This document shows positions 20,723 through 27,696 of a DNA stretch of 27,696 nucleotides, piece by piece. The DNA is from a virus: positions 1-27,696 of the IMG/VR virus record IMGVR_UViG_3300037805_000285, one strand, 5' to 3'. The notes beneath the pieces are model-generated. The model was not told the DNA's origin. It ran no database searches and saw nothing but the letters and a program-made list of their open reading frames with translations. The position numbers were made by a program, and so were the translations under genes. Every line of letters starts with the position of its first letter. The first letter of the stretch is position 1.

Positions 20723-22483
20723 ATGGAAGACATCAAAGTAAGTAAGTTAACAGGCGATAAACTTTTAGAGCAGGTCACAAGTTGGTTCGCTGATTCAGTT
20801 AGTTGGGATGATGAATGGCGAGATGACGCTAAAACTTGGTACGACTACTACCACGGCAGGCACTGGACATCAGAAGAGATTGAGCAGTTGCAAGATAGAG
20901 GTCAAGCAGTAACTACTTATAATCATATTAAACCTTCGATTGACTCTGTGATCGGTTCAGAGCGTCAAAACCGACCTAAAGTTACAATGGCAGGTCGCAC
21001 ACTTGACGATGAGAAGTTAGCTCAAGCCAAAACACAACTATATAACTATATTACATACAACTCTAAAACAGATGATGAGCTTGATCGCATGATTAAGGAT
21101 GCGTTTGTTACTGGTAGAGGTTGGATGTACGCTTATGCAGACACCTCTTCAGATGACATTGACCTAATGCACTCGTTTATTGACTATCGAGATATGTTCT
21201 CAGATGGTTACTCTAAACGAGATGACCTTGGAGACGCACGATACGTTCACTACGCTGTATATACAGATGAGAATATGGTTAAAGCCCAGTTTCCTAAGTT
21301 TAAAGCAGAACTTGGTAACGTAGAAACATCAGCATCAGGCGTAATCAGTTTTGAGTCAAGCTCAGATGATGAGATTTGGTACGCAGGTGGCGACAAAACA
21401 CGCCCTAGACTAATTAGCACTTGGTACAGAGATGAGGACGGTAACGTCAACACTGTTATCTGGGTGAAAGGTCAGATTTTATACGAGCAGAAAGCACCGT
21501 ATAAGATGAACCGCTTCCCATTTGTTCAGTACACTGTTTCAAGAGACCTTGATAACAGACCATACGGCCTTGTTAAGCAGATGGTGTCAGCTCAAGATGA
21601 GGTTAATAAACGTCATTCTAAAGCACTTCACTACCTTAACGCTAAACAGGTTATGGCAGAAGAGGACGCGTTTGTTGACTGGAACGATGCAAAGAAAACA
21701 TTAGCTAAACCTGATGGCATCACTAAGTTAAACGATGGCGCACTAACTAACGGTAAAGTTCAGATTATTGACAATACAGCGTTAGCAAGCACTCACATTC
21801 AGATGATGCAGATCGCTAAAGACAACATTCTGTATTCAGCTGGTCTTAACCCATCGTTCGTAGGGCAAGCGTCTCAGTATGAGTCAGCTAAGAAGGCTAA
21901 CCTGTCTATCGCTCAAGCACAGAACTCAATCGTTCCTGTACTTAACAAGTTGCGTATCGCTAGATTTGACCTGGCTGAGATTACTATGAAGCTTGTTCCA
22001 GAGTTCTATGGTGAAGAGCGCATCGTTCGTATTACTCAACCTGATGGTAAGTATGCGTTTATGCCGTTGAACCAAGTTAATTTACTTGATGATGGTACTC
22101 TAGCTAAACTTAACGATATGACCAACGATGACGTTGATGTTATTATTGAGGACGCTCCAAGAGGTCTTAACGAGCGTGAAGAGCAGTTCGCTCAACTTAT
22201 GCAGATACAAGGTCAAACATCTCGTCCGATTCCGATGGAGGTGTTACTACGCTACAGTTCGATCAAAGATAAACATCAGTTAGCAGAGGACTTGAAGCAG
22301 TATTACGCGATGGAGTCTCAACTACAGCAAGCTCAACAACAGATGGAGCAGATGGCGCAACAGATTCAACAGCTTGGCGGTCAGGTACAACAGAAGGACA
22401 GTCAGATTGTGCAGATTCAAACAGCGAGAGCTGTAGACAACGAGGTGTCTAAAGTAAAAGATAAGATGGGTGGGGTTATTTAA
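20723..22483 (+). CDS. Portal protein (P22-like family)
   Basis: The preferred start is ATG 20723 (586 residues), with AAGG seven bases upstream. It reads WDDEWRDDAKTWYDYYHGRHW, then QAVTTYNHIKPSIDSVIGSE and RQNRPKVTMAGR, the recognisable N-terminal pattern of P22-type portals ('R--W--YY-G-QW', 'P--N-I-p-I----G--R-nrp--k--p'). The middle has FPFVQYTVSRDLDNRPYGLVKQM and DEVNKRHSKALHYLNA, the helix near the tunnel; GLNPSFVGQASQYESAKKANLSIAQAQ follows. The C-terminus (about 535-575) is a Gln-rich coiled coil, which could form a barrel inside the capsid. The dodecamer at the vertex would pass the DNA and dock the terminase and adaptor. Confidence 0.92.
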   Translation: MEDIKVSKLTGDKLLEQVTSWFADSVSWDDEWRDDAKTWYDYYHGRHWTSEEIEQLQDRGQAVTTYNHIKPSIDSVIGSERQNRPKVTMAGRTLDDEKLAQAKTQLYNYITYNSKTDDELDRMIKDAFVTGRGWMYAYADTSSDDIDLMHSFIDYRDMFSDGYSKRDDLGDARYVHYAVYTDENMVKAQFPKFKAELGNVETSASGVISFESSSDDEIWYAGGDKTRPRLISTWYRDEDGNVNTVIWVKGQILYEQKAPYKMNRFPFVQYTVSRDLDNRPYGLVKQMVSAQDEVNKRHSKALHYLNAKQVMAEEDAFVDWNDAKKTLAKPDGITKLNDGALTNGKVQIIDNTALASTHIQMMQIAKDNILYSAGLNPSFVGQASQYESAKKANLSIAQAQNSIVPVLNKLRIARFDLAEITMKLVPEFYGEERIVRITQPDGKYAFMPLNQVNLLDDGTLAKLNDMTNDDVDVIIEDAPRGLNEREEQFAQLMQIQGQTSRPIPMEVLLRYSSIKDKHQLAEDLKQYYAMESQLQQAQQQMEQMAQQIQQLGGQVQQKDSQIVQIQTARAVDNEVSKVKDKMGGVI

Positions 22484-22598
22484 TAACCCTAACTCTACCA
22501 CCCTAAGATACACTCTAGCTGGAGTTTAAACGTAGCAAACACCGCACTATATTTATATGGTATAGTGTATTTAGTAATAAAAAGAAAAAGGATGCGTT
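22484..22598 (+). other. Intergenic gap with two small hairpins
   Basis: CACTATA (22545-22551) pairs with TATAGTG (22561-22567) around a 9-base loop, and ACTC/GAGT flank TAGCTG near 22511-22524. No T tract follows either. The gap may be a processing or regulatory site that sets scaffold and capsid expression. Confidence 0.4.
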
Positions 22599-23381
22599 AT
22601 GGCTACCCAAGAAGATAAGAGCCCAGTGGCTTCATTAATGGAAGACCTAGGGATTGGCTCTGATGATTCTACCCCAGTAATGGGAGATGATTCAAATAAC
22701 CCTGAAGAAATCGATTCTGATACGCTTACCCCTAATAAGGATGGCAAAGTAGCAGAAGAGGCTGAAGAAACAGATACAGTGAAGGCTGACACAGAACCCT
22801 CAGATGACGAAACAACAGCTTTGAAGGCTGAACTTGAAAAAGCAAATAAACGTATTCGTGATAAAGACAAATACATTAATGAGCTTCGACAGGGTAAGCC
22901 CGAAAAAGAAGAAAAAATGGTTGGAGATGATGAGACATCGTCTGGAGATGACTTTTGGGAAGACCCAGAAGGAAACTACAAGACATTGTTAAGTCAACTT
23001 CAAATGGCAAATTTAAGGATCGATGAAAACGCGTATGCTATGAAGAACGTGGACTATTTCGATGTTGTAAATGCGGAATCGATTCAGGAGGCGTTTCAAA
23101 CGAACCCTGAGTTTATGGAAGAGTTTAATACAAGCTCTCGCCCGTATGAAGCAGCATATATATTCTTAAAAGCCAATTTAGAAACTAGAGAATTGAGTGA
23201 TAAGCAACAGAAGGATCAGCTTGAGAGTGAGATTAGAGATAAAGTGTTAGCTGAATTAGGGATCGATAAAGATACCCCGAAAAAGCAAATACCGCCTAAT
23301 ATGCGCTCACTTGGTAGCTCGTCAACTGGTAAGAAAGGTGGTTCAGATGATGGTTTTACTTCAGTTTTCGGTGGAATGTAG
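22599..23381 (+). CDS. Scaffolding protein
   Basis: The protein has 260 residues from ATG 22599 behind AAAAAGGATGCGTT. It is acidic and low in complexity at the N-terminus (DDSTPVMGDDSNNPEEIDSD, EEAEETDTVKADTEPSDDE), then has a coiled coil (TALKAELEKANKRIRDKDKY), a central helical region around DPEGNYKTLLSQLQMANLRI, and a C-terminal helix plus a Gly/Ser/Lys tail (SSSTGKKGGSDDGFTSVF). Position between portal and capsid and this composition are typical for scaffolds, which bind capsid monomers through a basic or helical C-terminus. No protease domain is visible. Confidence 0.8.
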   Translation: MATQEDKSPVASLMEDLGIGSDDSTPVMGDDSNNPEEIDSDTLTPNKDGKVAEEAEETDTVKADTEPSDDETTALKAELEKANKRIRDKDKYINELRQGKPEKEEKMVGDDETSSGDDFWEDPEGNYKTLLSQLQMANLRIDENAYAMKNVDYFDVVNAESIQEAFQTNPEFMEEFNTSSRPYEAAYIFLKANLETRELSDKQQKDQLESEIRDKVLAELGIDKDTPKKQIPPNMRSLGSSSTGKKGGSDDGFTSVFGGM

Positions 23382-23411
23382 TTTTTTTAATTAATATATG
23401 AGGTAATAAAA

Positions 23412-24395
23412 ATGGCAAGCACAAGCATTGCAACAAGCCACGGTTTAACTGTGGAACAATGGAACGCCGATCTGTTCAGACTCTATCAAGAGCAAACTTT
23501 CTTCGGTAAATTTAAAGGTGTTGGCGGTAAGTCAATCGTAGCTGTAAAACGTGATCTAACTAAGCAAGCGGGCGACGCGGTTACTTTTGGTTACTCTAAC
23601 ACTATTCGTGGTACATCAGGTGTAACTGGTAACACTCCTCTTGAGGGTGAAGCATCAGGTACTTATACTGTAAACAACGAAGCGATGACTTACAACTACC
23701 AACGTGTAGTTATCGATCAACTACGTCAATCAATTAAGATTGCTGGTTTGATGGATGAGAAACGCGTTGCGTTTAACATGCGTAATGACGCTAAGTCACA
23801 GTTAACTGATTGGTTAGCTTACAATGAAGACCAAGCTATTTTCACTGCGATTAAGACTTGTGACACAGTATTAACTACTGTTATCACTGGTACTGGTGTG
23901 ACTTACGATGCGATTGTTGACATGAAGAAGGAAGCGATGTTTCCATCTGCTAACAACATTGCAGCTAGTAAGACGACTCGTAAGATTGAGCCTGTTAAGG
24001 TTGAGGGCGGCGAAGAGTTTTTCGTATTAGTAGTTAACCCTTCTGATGCAGCAGCGTTCCGTAAGTCTGATGACTTTAAAACGTTCAATCAGTACGCAGC
24101 TAATAGAGGTATGGACAACCCTATCTTTACAGGTTCGTTAGGTGTATTTAACGGTGTTATTGTTCACGAGCATAGTTCAATAGTAGTAGGCGCTCCAGTT
24201 CTTATGGGTGCTAACGCTATTCTTCTTGGTTACGGCCAAGAGATTATGTATGGTGAAGATACGTTTGATTATGACAACCAAACAGGTTTTATGATCGGTT
24301 CTGTTCGTGGTGTAGCATTAGCTAAACACGATGGTACTGATGATAACGCTGATGGTTCGTCTTACGGCGCTATCAAGTTCAACATCGCTACTTAA
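23412..24395 (+). CDS. Major capsid protein, N4-gp56/DUF4043 family
   Basis: The protein has 327 residues from ATG 23412 with AGGTAATAAAA upstream. Diagnostic pattern: QWNADLFRLYQEQTFFGKF, then VAVKRDLTKQAGDAVTFGY (residues about 43-61), GVTGNTPLEGE, YNYQRVVIDQLRQSIKI and DEKRVAFNMRNDAKSQLTDWLA. These match the N4-gp56/DUF4043 capsid family ('ik-DL-k-pGD-Vtf', 'L-G', 'v-idq-rh-v', 'R-a---LadWl'). The rest holds an acidic A-domain-like part and FFVLVVNPSDAAAFRKSDDF. The fold is HK97-like in this family by established knowledge. It should be the most abundant protein made from this operon. Confidence 0.9.
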   Translation: MASTSIATSHGLTVEQWNADLFRLYQEQTFFGKFKGVGGKSIVAVKRDLTKQAGDAVTFGYSNTIRGTSGVTGNTPLEGEASGTYTVNNEAMTYNYQRVVIDQLRQSIKIAGLMDEKRVAFNMRNDAKSQLTDWLAYNEDQAIFTAIKTCDTVLTTVITGTGVTYDAIVDMKKEAMFPSANNIAASKTTRKIEPVKVEGGEEFFVLVVNPSDAAAFRKSDDFKTFNQYAANRGMDNPIFTGSLGVFNGVIVHEHSSIVVGAPVLMGANAILLGYGQEIMYGEDTFDYDNQTGFMIGSVRGVALAKHDGTDDNADGSSYGAIKFNIAT

Positions 24396-24406
24396 AATTA
24401 GCTAAA

Positions 24407-24436
24407 ATGATGTCAGGGTTTCGGCTCTGACATCAT
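24407..24436 (+). terminator. Strong hairpin after the capsid gene
   Basis: ATGATGTCAG (24407-24416) pairs perfectly with CTGACATCAT (24427-24436); the loop GGTTTCGGCT can extend the stem to a TTCG tetraloop. There is no T run on the plus strand. It is probably an attenuator or RNA-stabilising 3' end that keeps capsid levels above those of the downstream genes. Confidence 0.65.
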
Positions 24437-24452
24437 CACATAAGGATATACA

Positions 24453-25037
24453 ATGACACTTAGAGAACTAATTGCCAAGGTAAGGGACAAACTTCAAGAC
24501 GCTGATGCAGTCTATTGGAGTGACTCTGAATTTATTGATTTATACAATGAAGGTAAGAGATATTTAGCTTCCGAGCGTAAAGAGAACCCCACAACCACAA
24601 GTGTATCTTTATCTGATGGTGTTTACGAGTACAATATAGACGGTGTACTCAGATATATTTCAGCAAAAGACAATGATAAAATTAATAGAGAACTGTACCC
24701 TGACGATGGTAACGGGGATAATGATGCTGATGGCATCATTATTATGGATTATGATACTATCTATGTTAATACCCCTGTTACTGGTACAACGATTACACTC
24801 AAACATATCGCATTTCCTGCGGACGATAACTTAAACGATCCGATTAGAAGTGGTGATGAGGAGTCATACACATACTTCCTTTTAAGTAAGGCGTATGAGA
24901 AAGACACAGATATGGAGCAGTTCCAAAAAGCTCAATACTTTTGGTCTATGTTTACAGGTGCTATGAAATTTATAAAAAAGAATAGCAGCCTTAATTACAT
25001 AGATAAAACTCAAACTGTAAAAGGATATTACTACTAA
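24453..25037 (+). CDS. Head-tail adaptor/connector protein (DUF6682-like)
   Basis: The protein has 194 residues from ATG 24453 behind ATAAGGATATACA. The N-terminus MTLRELIAKVRDKLQDADAV, followed by WSDSEFIDLYNEGKRYLASE, has the 'L--Li--vr--L-D-----w-d-el--ylN-a---l---rp' pattern of phage adaptors placed after the capsid gene. The middle is beta-rich (GVYEYNIDGVLRYISAKD, TIYVNTPVTGTTITLKHIA). The C-terminal helices are SYTYFLLSKAYEKDTDMEQ and AQYFWSMFTGAMKF. It would sit below the portal ring. The stop codon overlaps the next start (TAATG). Confidence 0.8.
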   Translation: MTLRELIAKVRDKLQDADAVYWSDSEFIDLYNEGKRYLASERKENPTTTSVSLSDGVYEYNIDGVLRYISAKDNDKINRELYPDDGNGDNDADGIIIMDYDTIYVNTPVTGTTITLKHIAFPADDNLNDPIRSGDEESYTYFLLSKAYEKDTDMEQFQKAQYFWSMFTGAMKFIKKNSSLNYIDKTQTVKGYYY

Positions 25038-25348
25038 TGCCAAAAGAAATATTAGATATTTATATTGAGCCAAGTTACGAGTATGAGTTTAATTTAAACT
25101 TTGATACCGTAACTGGTACTGACTTAGAGCCAGACTACAACTGTTACTTTAAGAGCGCCTCTATTGGTGAGATTCAGTTCACCCATAACGCTACGAGTGA
25201 ACAGTACGAACTGACTATCTCTGAGGCGAACACTGCTAAGGTAACATCTAACTTAGAAGAGTATTCTGTTTATGTCAAGAAGATCAGTGACAACAAATAT
25301 GATAAACTACTTTCTGGTAGAATACACATAGATAACAAGGTAAGGTAA
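25037..25348 (+). CDS. Small beta-rich phage structural protein
   Basis: The protein has 103 residues and is coupled to the adaptor by a one-base stop/start overlap. It reads DIYIEPSYEYEFNLNF, then beta stretches (NCYFKSASIGEIQFTHNA, YELTISEANTAKV, YSVYVKKISDNKYDKLLSGRIHI). I recall a family of small phage proteins beginning 'i--G--f---l-w' and ending 'L--G-v-v-p-vt' between adaptor and fibre genes; this fits in order and ending (LLSGRIHIDNKV). A role at the fibre-attachment or tail-hub site is inferred. Confidence 0.65.
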   Translation: MPKEILDIYIEPSYEYEFNLNFDTVTGTDLEPDYNCYFKSASIGEIQFTHNATSEQYELTISEANTAKVTSNLEEYSVYVKKISDNKYDKLLSGRIHIDNKVR

Positions 25349-25350
25349 AT

Positions 25351-27696
25351 ATGCAAGTTAACTTAACGAAAGGAGCTACTAAAGCCGAGATAGATGCTTT
25401 ATACGCACAAACTCTAACAGCTAAAACAGGTGCTGAAACAGCTGAAACAGGGGCAGCGAGCTCAGCTACAGGCGCTGCGAACTCAGCTACAGATGCAGCG
25501 AATAGTGCTACAACCTCAGCTACGTCAGCTACAGCATCAGCCTCAAGCGCATCAACAGCAGCGGCATCCGAAGCGGGTGTTGACGCAGATAGAGTTGCGG
25601 CACAAACAGCAGCAACAGCAAGTGCAGCAAGTGCAGCAGCAGCTTTAGTATCAGAGAATAATGCTCAATCATCAGAGAATGATGCAGAGACAGCTCAGGC
25701 TGCTGCGGAGTTAGCAGAGACACACGCTGAAACAGCAGAAACTAATGCAGAGACAGCTGAAACTAATGCAGAAAGTAGTAAGACAGCAGCAGCTAGTTCA
25801 GCTACTACAGCGACAACTCAAGCATCAACAGCTACAACTAAAGCTTCTGAGGCGTCGACCTCTGCTACTAATGCAGCAACCAGTGCTACTAACGCAGCAG
25901 CCAGTGCTACTACAGCTACTACTAAGGCAGCTACAGCAACAACTCAGGCAACAGCGGCTTCTGGTTCAGCTACGAGTGCTAGTAGTTCAGCTTCTAGTGC
26001 TACAACTGCTCAAGCGGCAGCAGAGGCGGCAAGAGATTCCGCTTTGGCAGCTTTTGATTCCTTTGATGATAGATATCTAGGTCAGAAAACTTCAGACCCT
26101 ACACTAGACAATGATGGTAATGCCTTAGTTGCAGGCACTTTATACTTCAATACAACTACTGATGCTATGAAGGTCTATGAGGGCTCTACTTGGGTTGCAG
26201 CTTATGCTTCTCTTTCAGGTGCTTTGATTGCTACTAGTAACTTATCAGATTTAAATAACGCAGGTACAGCTAGGACTAATCTAGGTGTCGATGCCGCAGG
26301 TACGGTTAATTATACACATCCCACTAATCACGCTATTTCTGTTATTACAGGCTTACAAACAGCCTTAGATGGTAAGGTAGATGACACACAGGTATTAACA
26401 GATGTTCCAGCAGGAGCAGTATTCACCGATACAACTTATACAGTTGGAGATGGTGGTTTAACTCAGGTTAATTTTACAACAGCCGATAATACTAAACTAG
26501 ATGGTATTGAAGCTCTTGCAGATGTAACAGACACAACCAACGTGGTAGCTGCATTATCAGCAGGAACAGGTGTATCTATCAGTGGCGCTGGTGAGATTGC
26601 AGTAACTGCAGTGGCATTAACTACTGTTCAGACTGCTGTAAGTGAAGTTGCACATTTAGCTTTGACAGCTCAAGAAGGTGACGTTGTTGTTCGCTCAGAT
26701 GAGAACAAGTCTTACGTACATAATGGTGGTGTTGCTGGAACTATGGCAGACTACACTTTACTAGCTACTCCAACCGGTGCTGTTCTAAGTGTTGCTGGAA
26801 AGACTGGTGCTGTTACTTTAGATACTTCAAATGTATCTGAGAATGCTGCAAACAAATATTACACGGAAGCGAGAGTTTCTGCAAATACTTCTGTTGCAGC
26901 TAATACAGCTAAGGTTGGAATAACTACCGCTCAGGCTAATGCAATCGTAGCGAATACAGCTAAAGTAACTAACGTATCTACTAACTTATCTACAACCACA
27001 ACTGCTACTACTAACACTGTAGTAAGTTCAGATGGAACTAACGCTGTTCTACCTGCTGCTACTACAACTGTTGCTGGTATGCAGACGGCTGCTGATAAAA
27101 CTAAACTAGACGGTATCGAAGCATTAGCTGACGTAACTGATGTTACTAACGTAACAGCTTCAGGTGCATTGATGGATTCTGAGGTAACTAACCTTGCTCA
27201 AGTAAAAGCTTTTGATTCTACTGATTATGCTACTTCTACTCAAGGTACTACAGCGGATAACGCACTACCTAAAGCGGGTGGAGCAATGACGGGAGCTATT
27301 ACTACAACTTCAACCTTTGATGGAAGAGATGTATCTGTAGATGGTGCTAAGTTAGACACTATTGCTACTTCAGCAAACAATTACACACACCCTACAGGTG
27401 CAGGTAATCTACACGTTCCAACAGCAGGTACAGTTGGTCAGGTATTGACTAACACTGCTAGTGGTACTGGTACTTGGCAGGATGCTGCTAGTGGAACGCC
27501 AGAGGGTACATCAATTTTATCTACGGGTGAAACTGGTGGTACTAAATACCTAAGAGAAGATGGTGATGGCACGAGTTCTTGGCAAGCAGTTTCTGCAGGT
27601 GGTGCTAGTGAGATTAATGATTTATCCGATGCTACAACCAGCGGTACAGCAAATGTAGGTCTAGGTCCAACAGCATTAGATAGTATTACAACAGGT
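25351..27696 (+). CDS. Tail fibre protein (3' truncated by window edge)
   Basis: ATG 25351 opens a frame of 782 codons that is still open at the end. The first part, MQVNLTKGATKAEIDALYAQ, is followed by about 200 residues (about 27-230) made almost only of Ala, Ser, Thr and Gln/Glu, a coiled-coil-like shaft (ATSATNAATSATTATTKAAT-type runs). Then comes FDDRYLGQKTSDPTLDNDGNAL and LYFNTTTDAMKVYEGSTWVA, the conserved shaft-body module of many marine podovirus fibres. A 20-residue unit, D(N/K)TKLDGIEALADVTD(T/V)TNV, appears at 379-398 and 582-601. The frames listed as Gln/Leu-rich inside this region are shadows. The receptor-binding tip lies beyond the window. Confidence 0.9.
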   Translation, partial: MQVNLTKGATKAEIDALYAQTLTAKTGAETAETGAASSATGAANSATDAANSATTSATSATASASSASTAAASEAGVDADRVAAQTAATASAASAAAALVSENNAQSSENDAETAQAAAELAETHAETAETNAETAETNAESSKTAAASSATTATTQASTATTKASEASTSATNAATSATNAAASATTATTKAATATTQATAASGSATSASSSASSATTAQAAAEAARDSALAAFDSFDDRYLGQKTSDPTLDNDGNALVAGTLYFNTTTDAMKVYEGSTWVAAYASLSGALIATSNLSDLNNAGTARTNLGVDAAGTVNYTHPTNHAISVITGLQTALDGKVDDTQVLTDVPAGAVFTDTTYTVGDGGLTQVNFTTADNTKLDGIEALADVTDTTNVVAALSAGTGVSISGAGEIAVTAVALTTVQTAVSEVAHLALTAQEGDVVVRSDENKSYVHNGGVAGTMADYTLLATPTGAVLSVAGKTGAVTLDTSNVSENAANKYYTEARVSANTSVAANTAKVGITTAQANAIVANTAKVTNVSTNLSTTTTATTNTVVSSDGTNAVLPAATTTVAGMQTAADKTKLDGIEALADVTDVTNVTASGALMDSEVTNLAQVKAFDSTDYATSTQGTTADNALPKAGGAMTGAITTTSTFDGRDVSVDGAKLDTIATSANNYTHPTGAGNLHVPTAGTVGQVLTNTASGTGTWQDAASGTPEGTSILSTGETGGTKYLREDGDGTSSWQAVSAGGASEINDLSDATTSGTANVGLGPTALDSITTG

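Noticed and set aside
25430-26080. Gln/Leu-rich frames at 25430-25648 and 25745-26080
   Set aside because: They are off-frame readings of the Ala/Ser/Thr-rich tail fibre codons (GCA, ACA, ACT).

Overview
This window is part of a tailed double-stranded DNA phage genome, most likely a podovirus-type phage or closely related prophage with a marine, low-GC flavour. The evidence is a terminase, P22-like portal, scaffold, N4-gp56/DUF4043-type capsid and adaptor cassette; an Ala/Ser/Thr-rich tail fibre of the kind common in marine podoviruses; a large ejection-type protein ending in a zincin-like domain; and a compact phage replication module. No rRNA, tRNA, integrase, lysis gene or CRISPR array was recognised. 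The host cannot be named. Shine-Dalgarno sites (AAGGAG/AAGGAT) and TTGACT/TATAAT-type promoters are clear, so a Gram-negative bacterium is a reasonable inference.

Layout. (1) Positions 1-3655, rightward: the 3' end of one virion protein and a complete 1044-residue protein. These look like the end of the late operon. (2) Positions 3652-13711, leftward: the DNA-metabolism module. In transcription order it holds a prim-pol/SF3 helicase, a small Lys-rich protein, a DUF2800 Cas4/RecB-like nuclease, small genes, a DUF2815 ssDNA-binding protein, a family-B DNA polymerase in two genes separated by an HNH endonuclease gene, an SNF2-type helicase, a VRR-NUC nuclease, a ribbon-helix-helix protein, a zinc-finger protein and an 83-residue protein. 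(3) Positions 14018-17780, leftward: a cluster of about 13 small genes, mostly of unknown function, two of them single-membrane-span peptides. (4) Positions 17781-18661: a repeat-rich non-coding divergent region with the leftward promoter, tandem repeats, paired operator-like repeats and the leader of the late operon. (5) Positions 18662-27696, rightward: terminase small and large subunits, portal, scaffold, capsid, adaptor, a small beta-rich protein and a tail fibre that runs off the end. Ejection-type genes on the left and fibre on the right fit a circular or circularly permuted map.

How it works together (inference). A strong leftward promoter at 17814-17841 drives the small early genes. 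Further leftward promoters at 11342 and 9282 serve the replication genes. A recurring CTTAAAGAA/CTTAAAGTT element sits at these promoters and, twice, upstream of the terminase operon, so one regulator could switch early and late transcription. The replication module would combine a primase-helicase, a two-subunit family-B polymerase, an ssDNA-binding protein, an SNF2 motor and two nucleases. Two non-coding segments, 13712-14017 (nested inverted repeats around an AT-rich core) and 17853-18090 (iteron-like repeats next to an ATTT tract), are candidate replication origins. The most striking features are the split polymerase and the shared promoter element.
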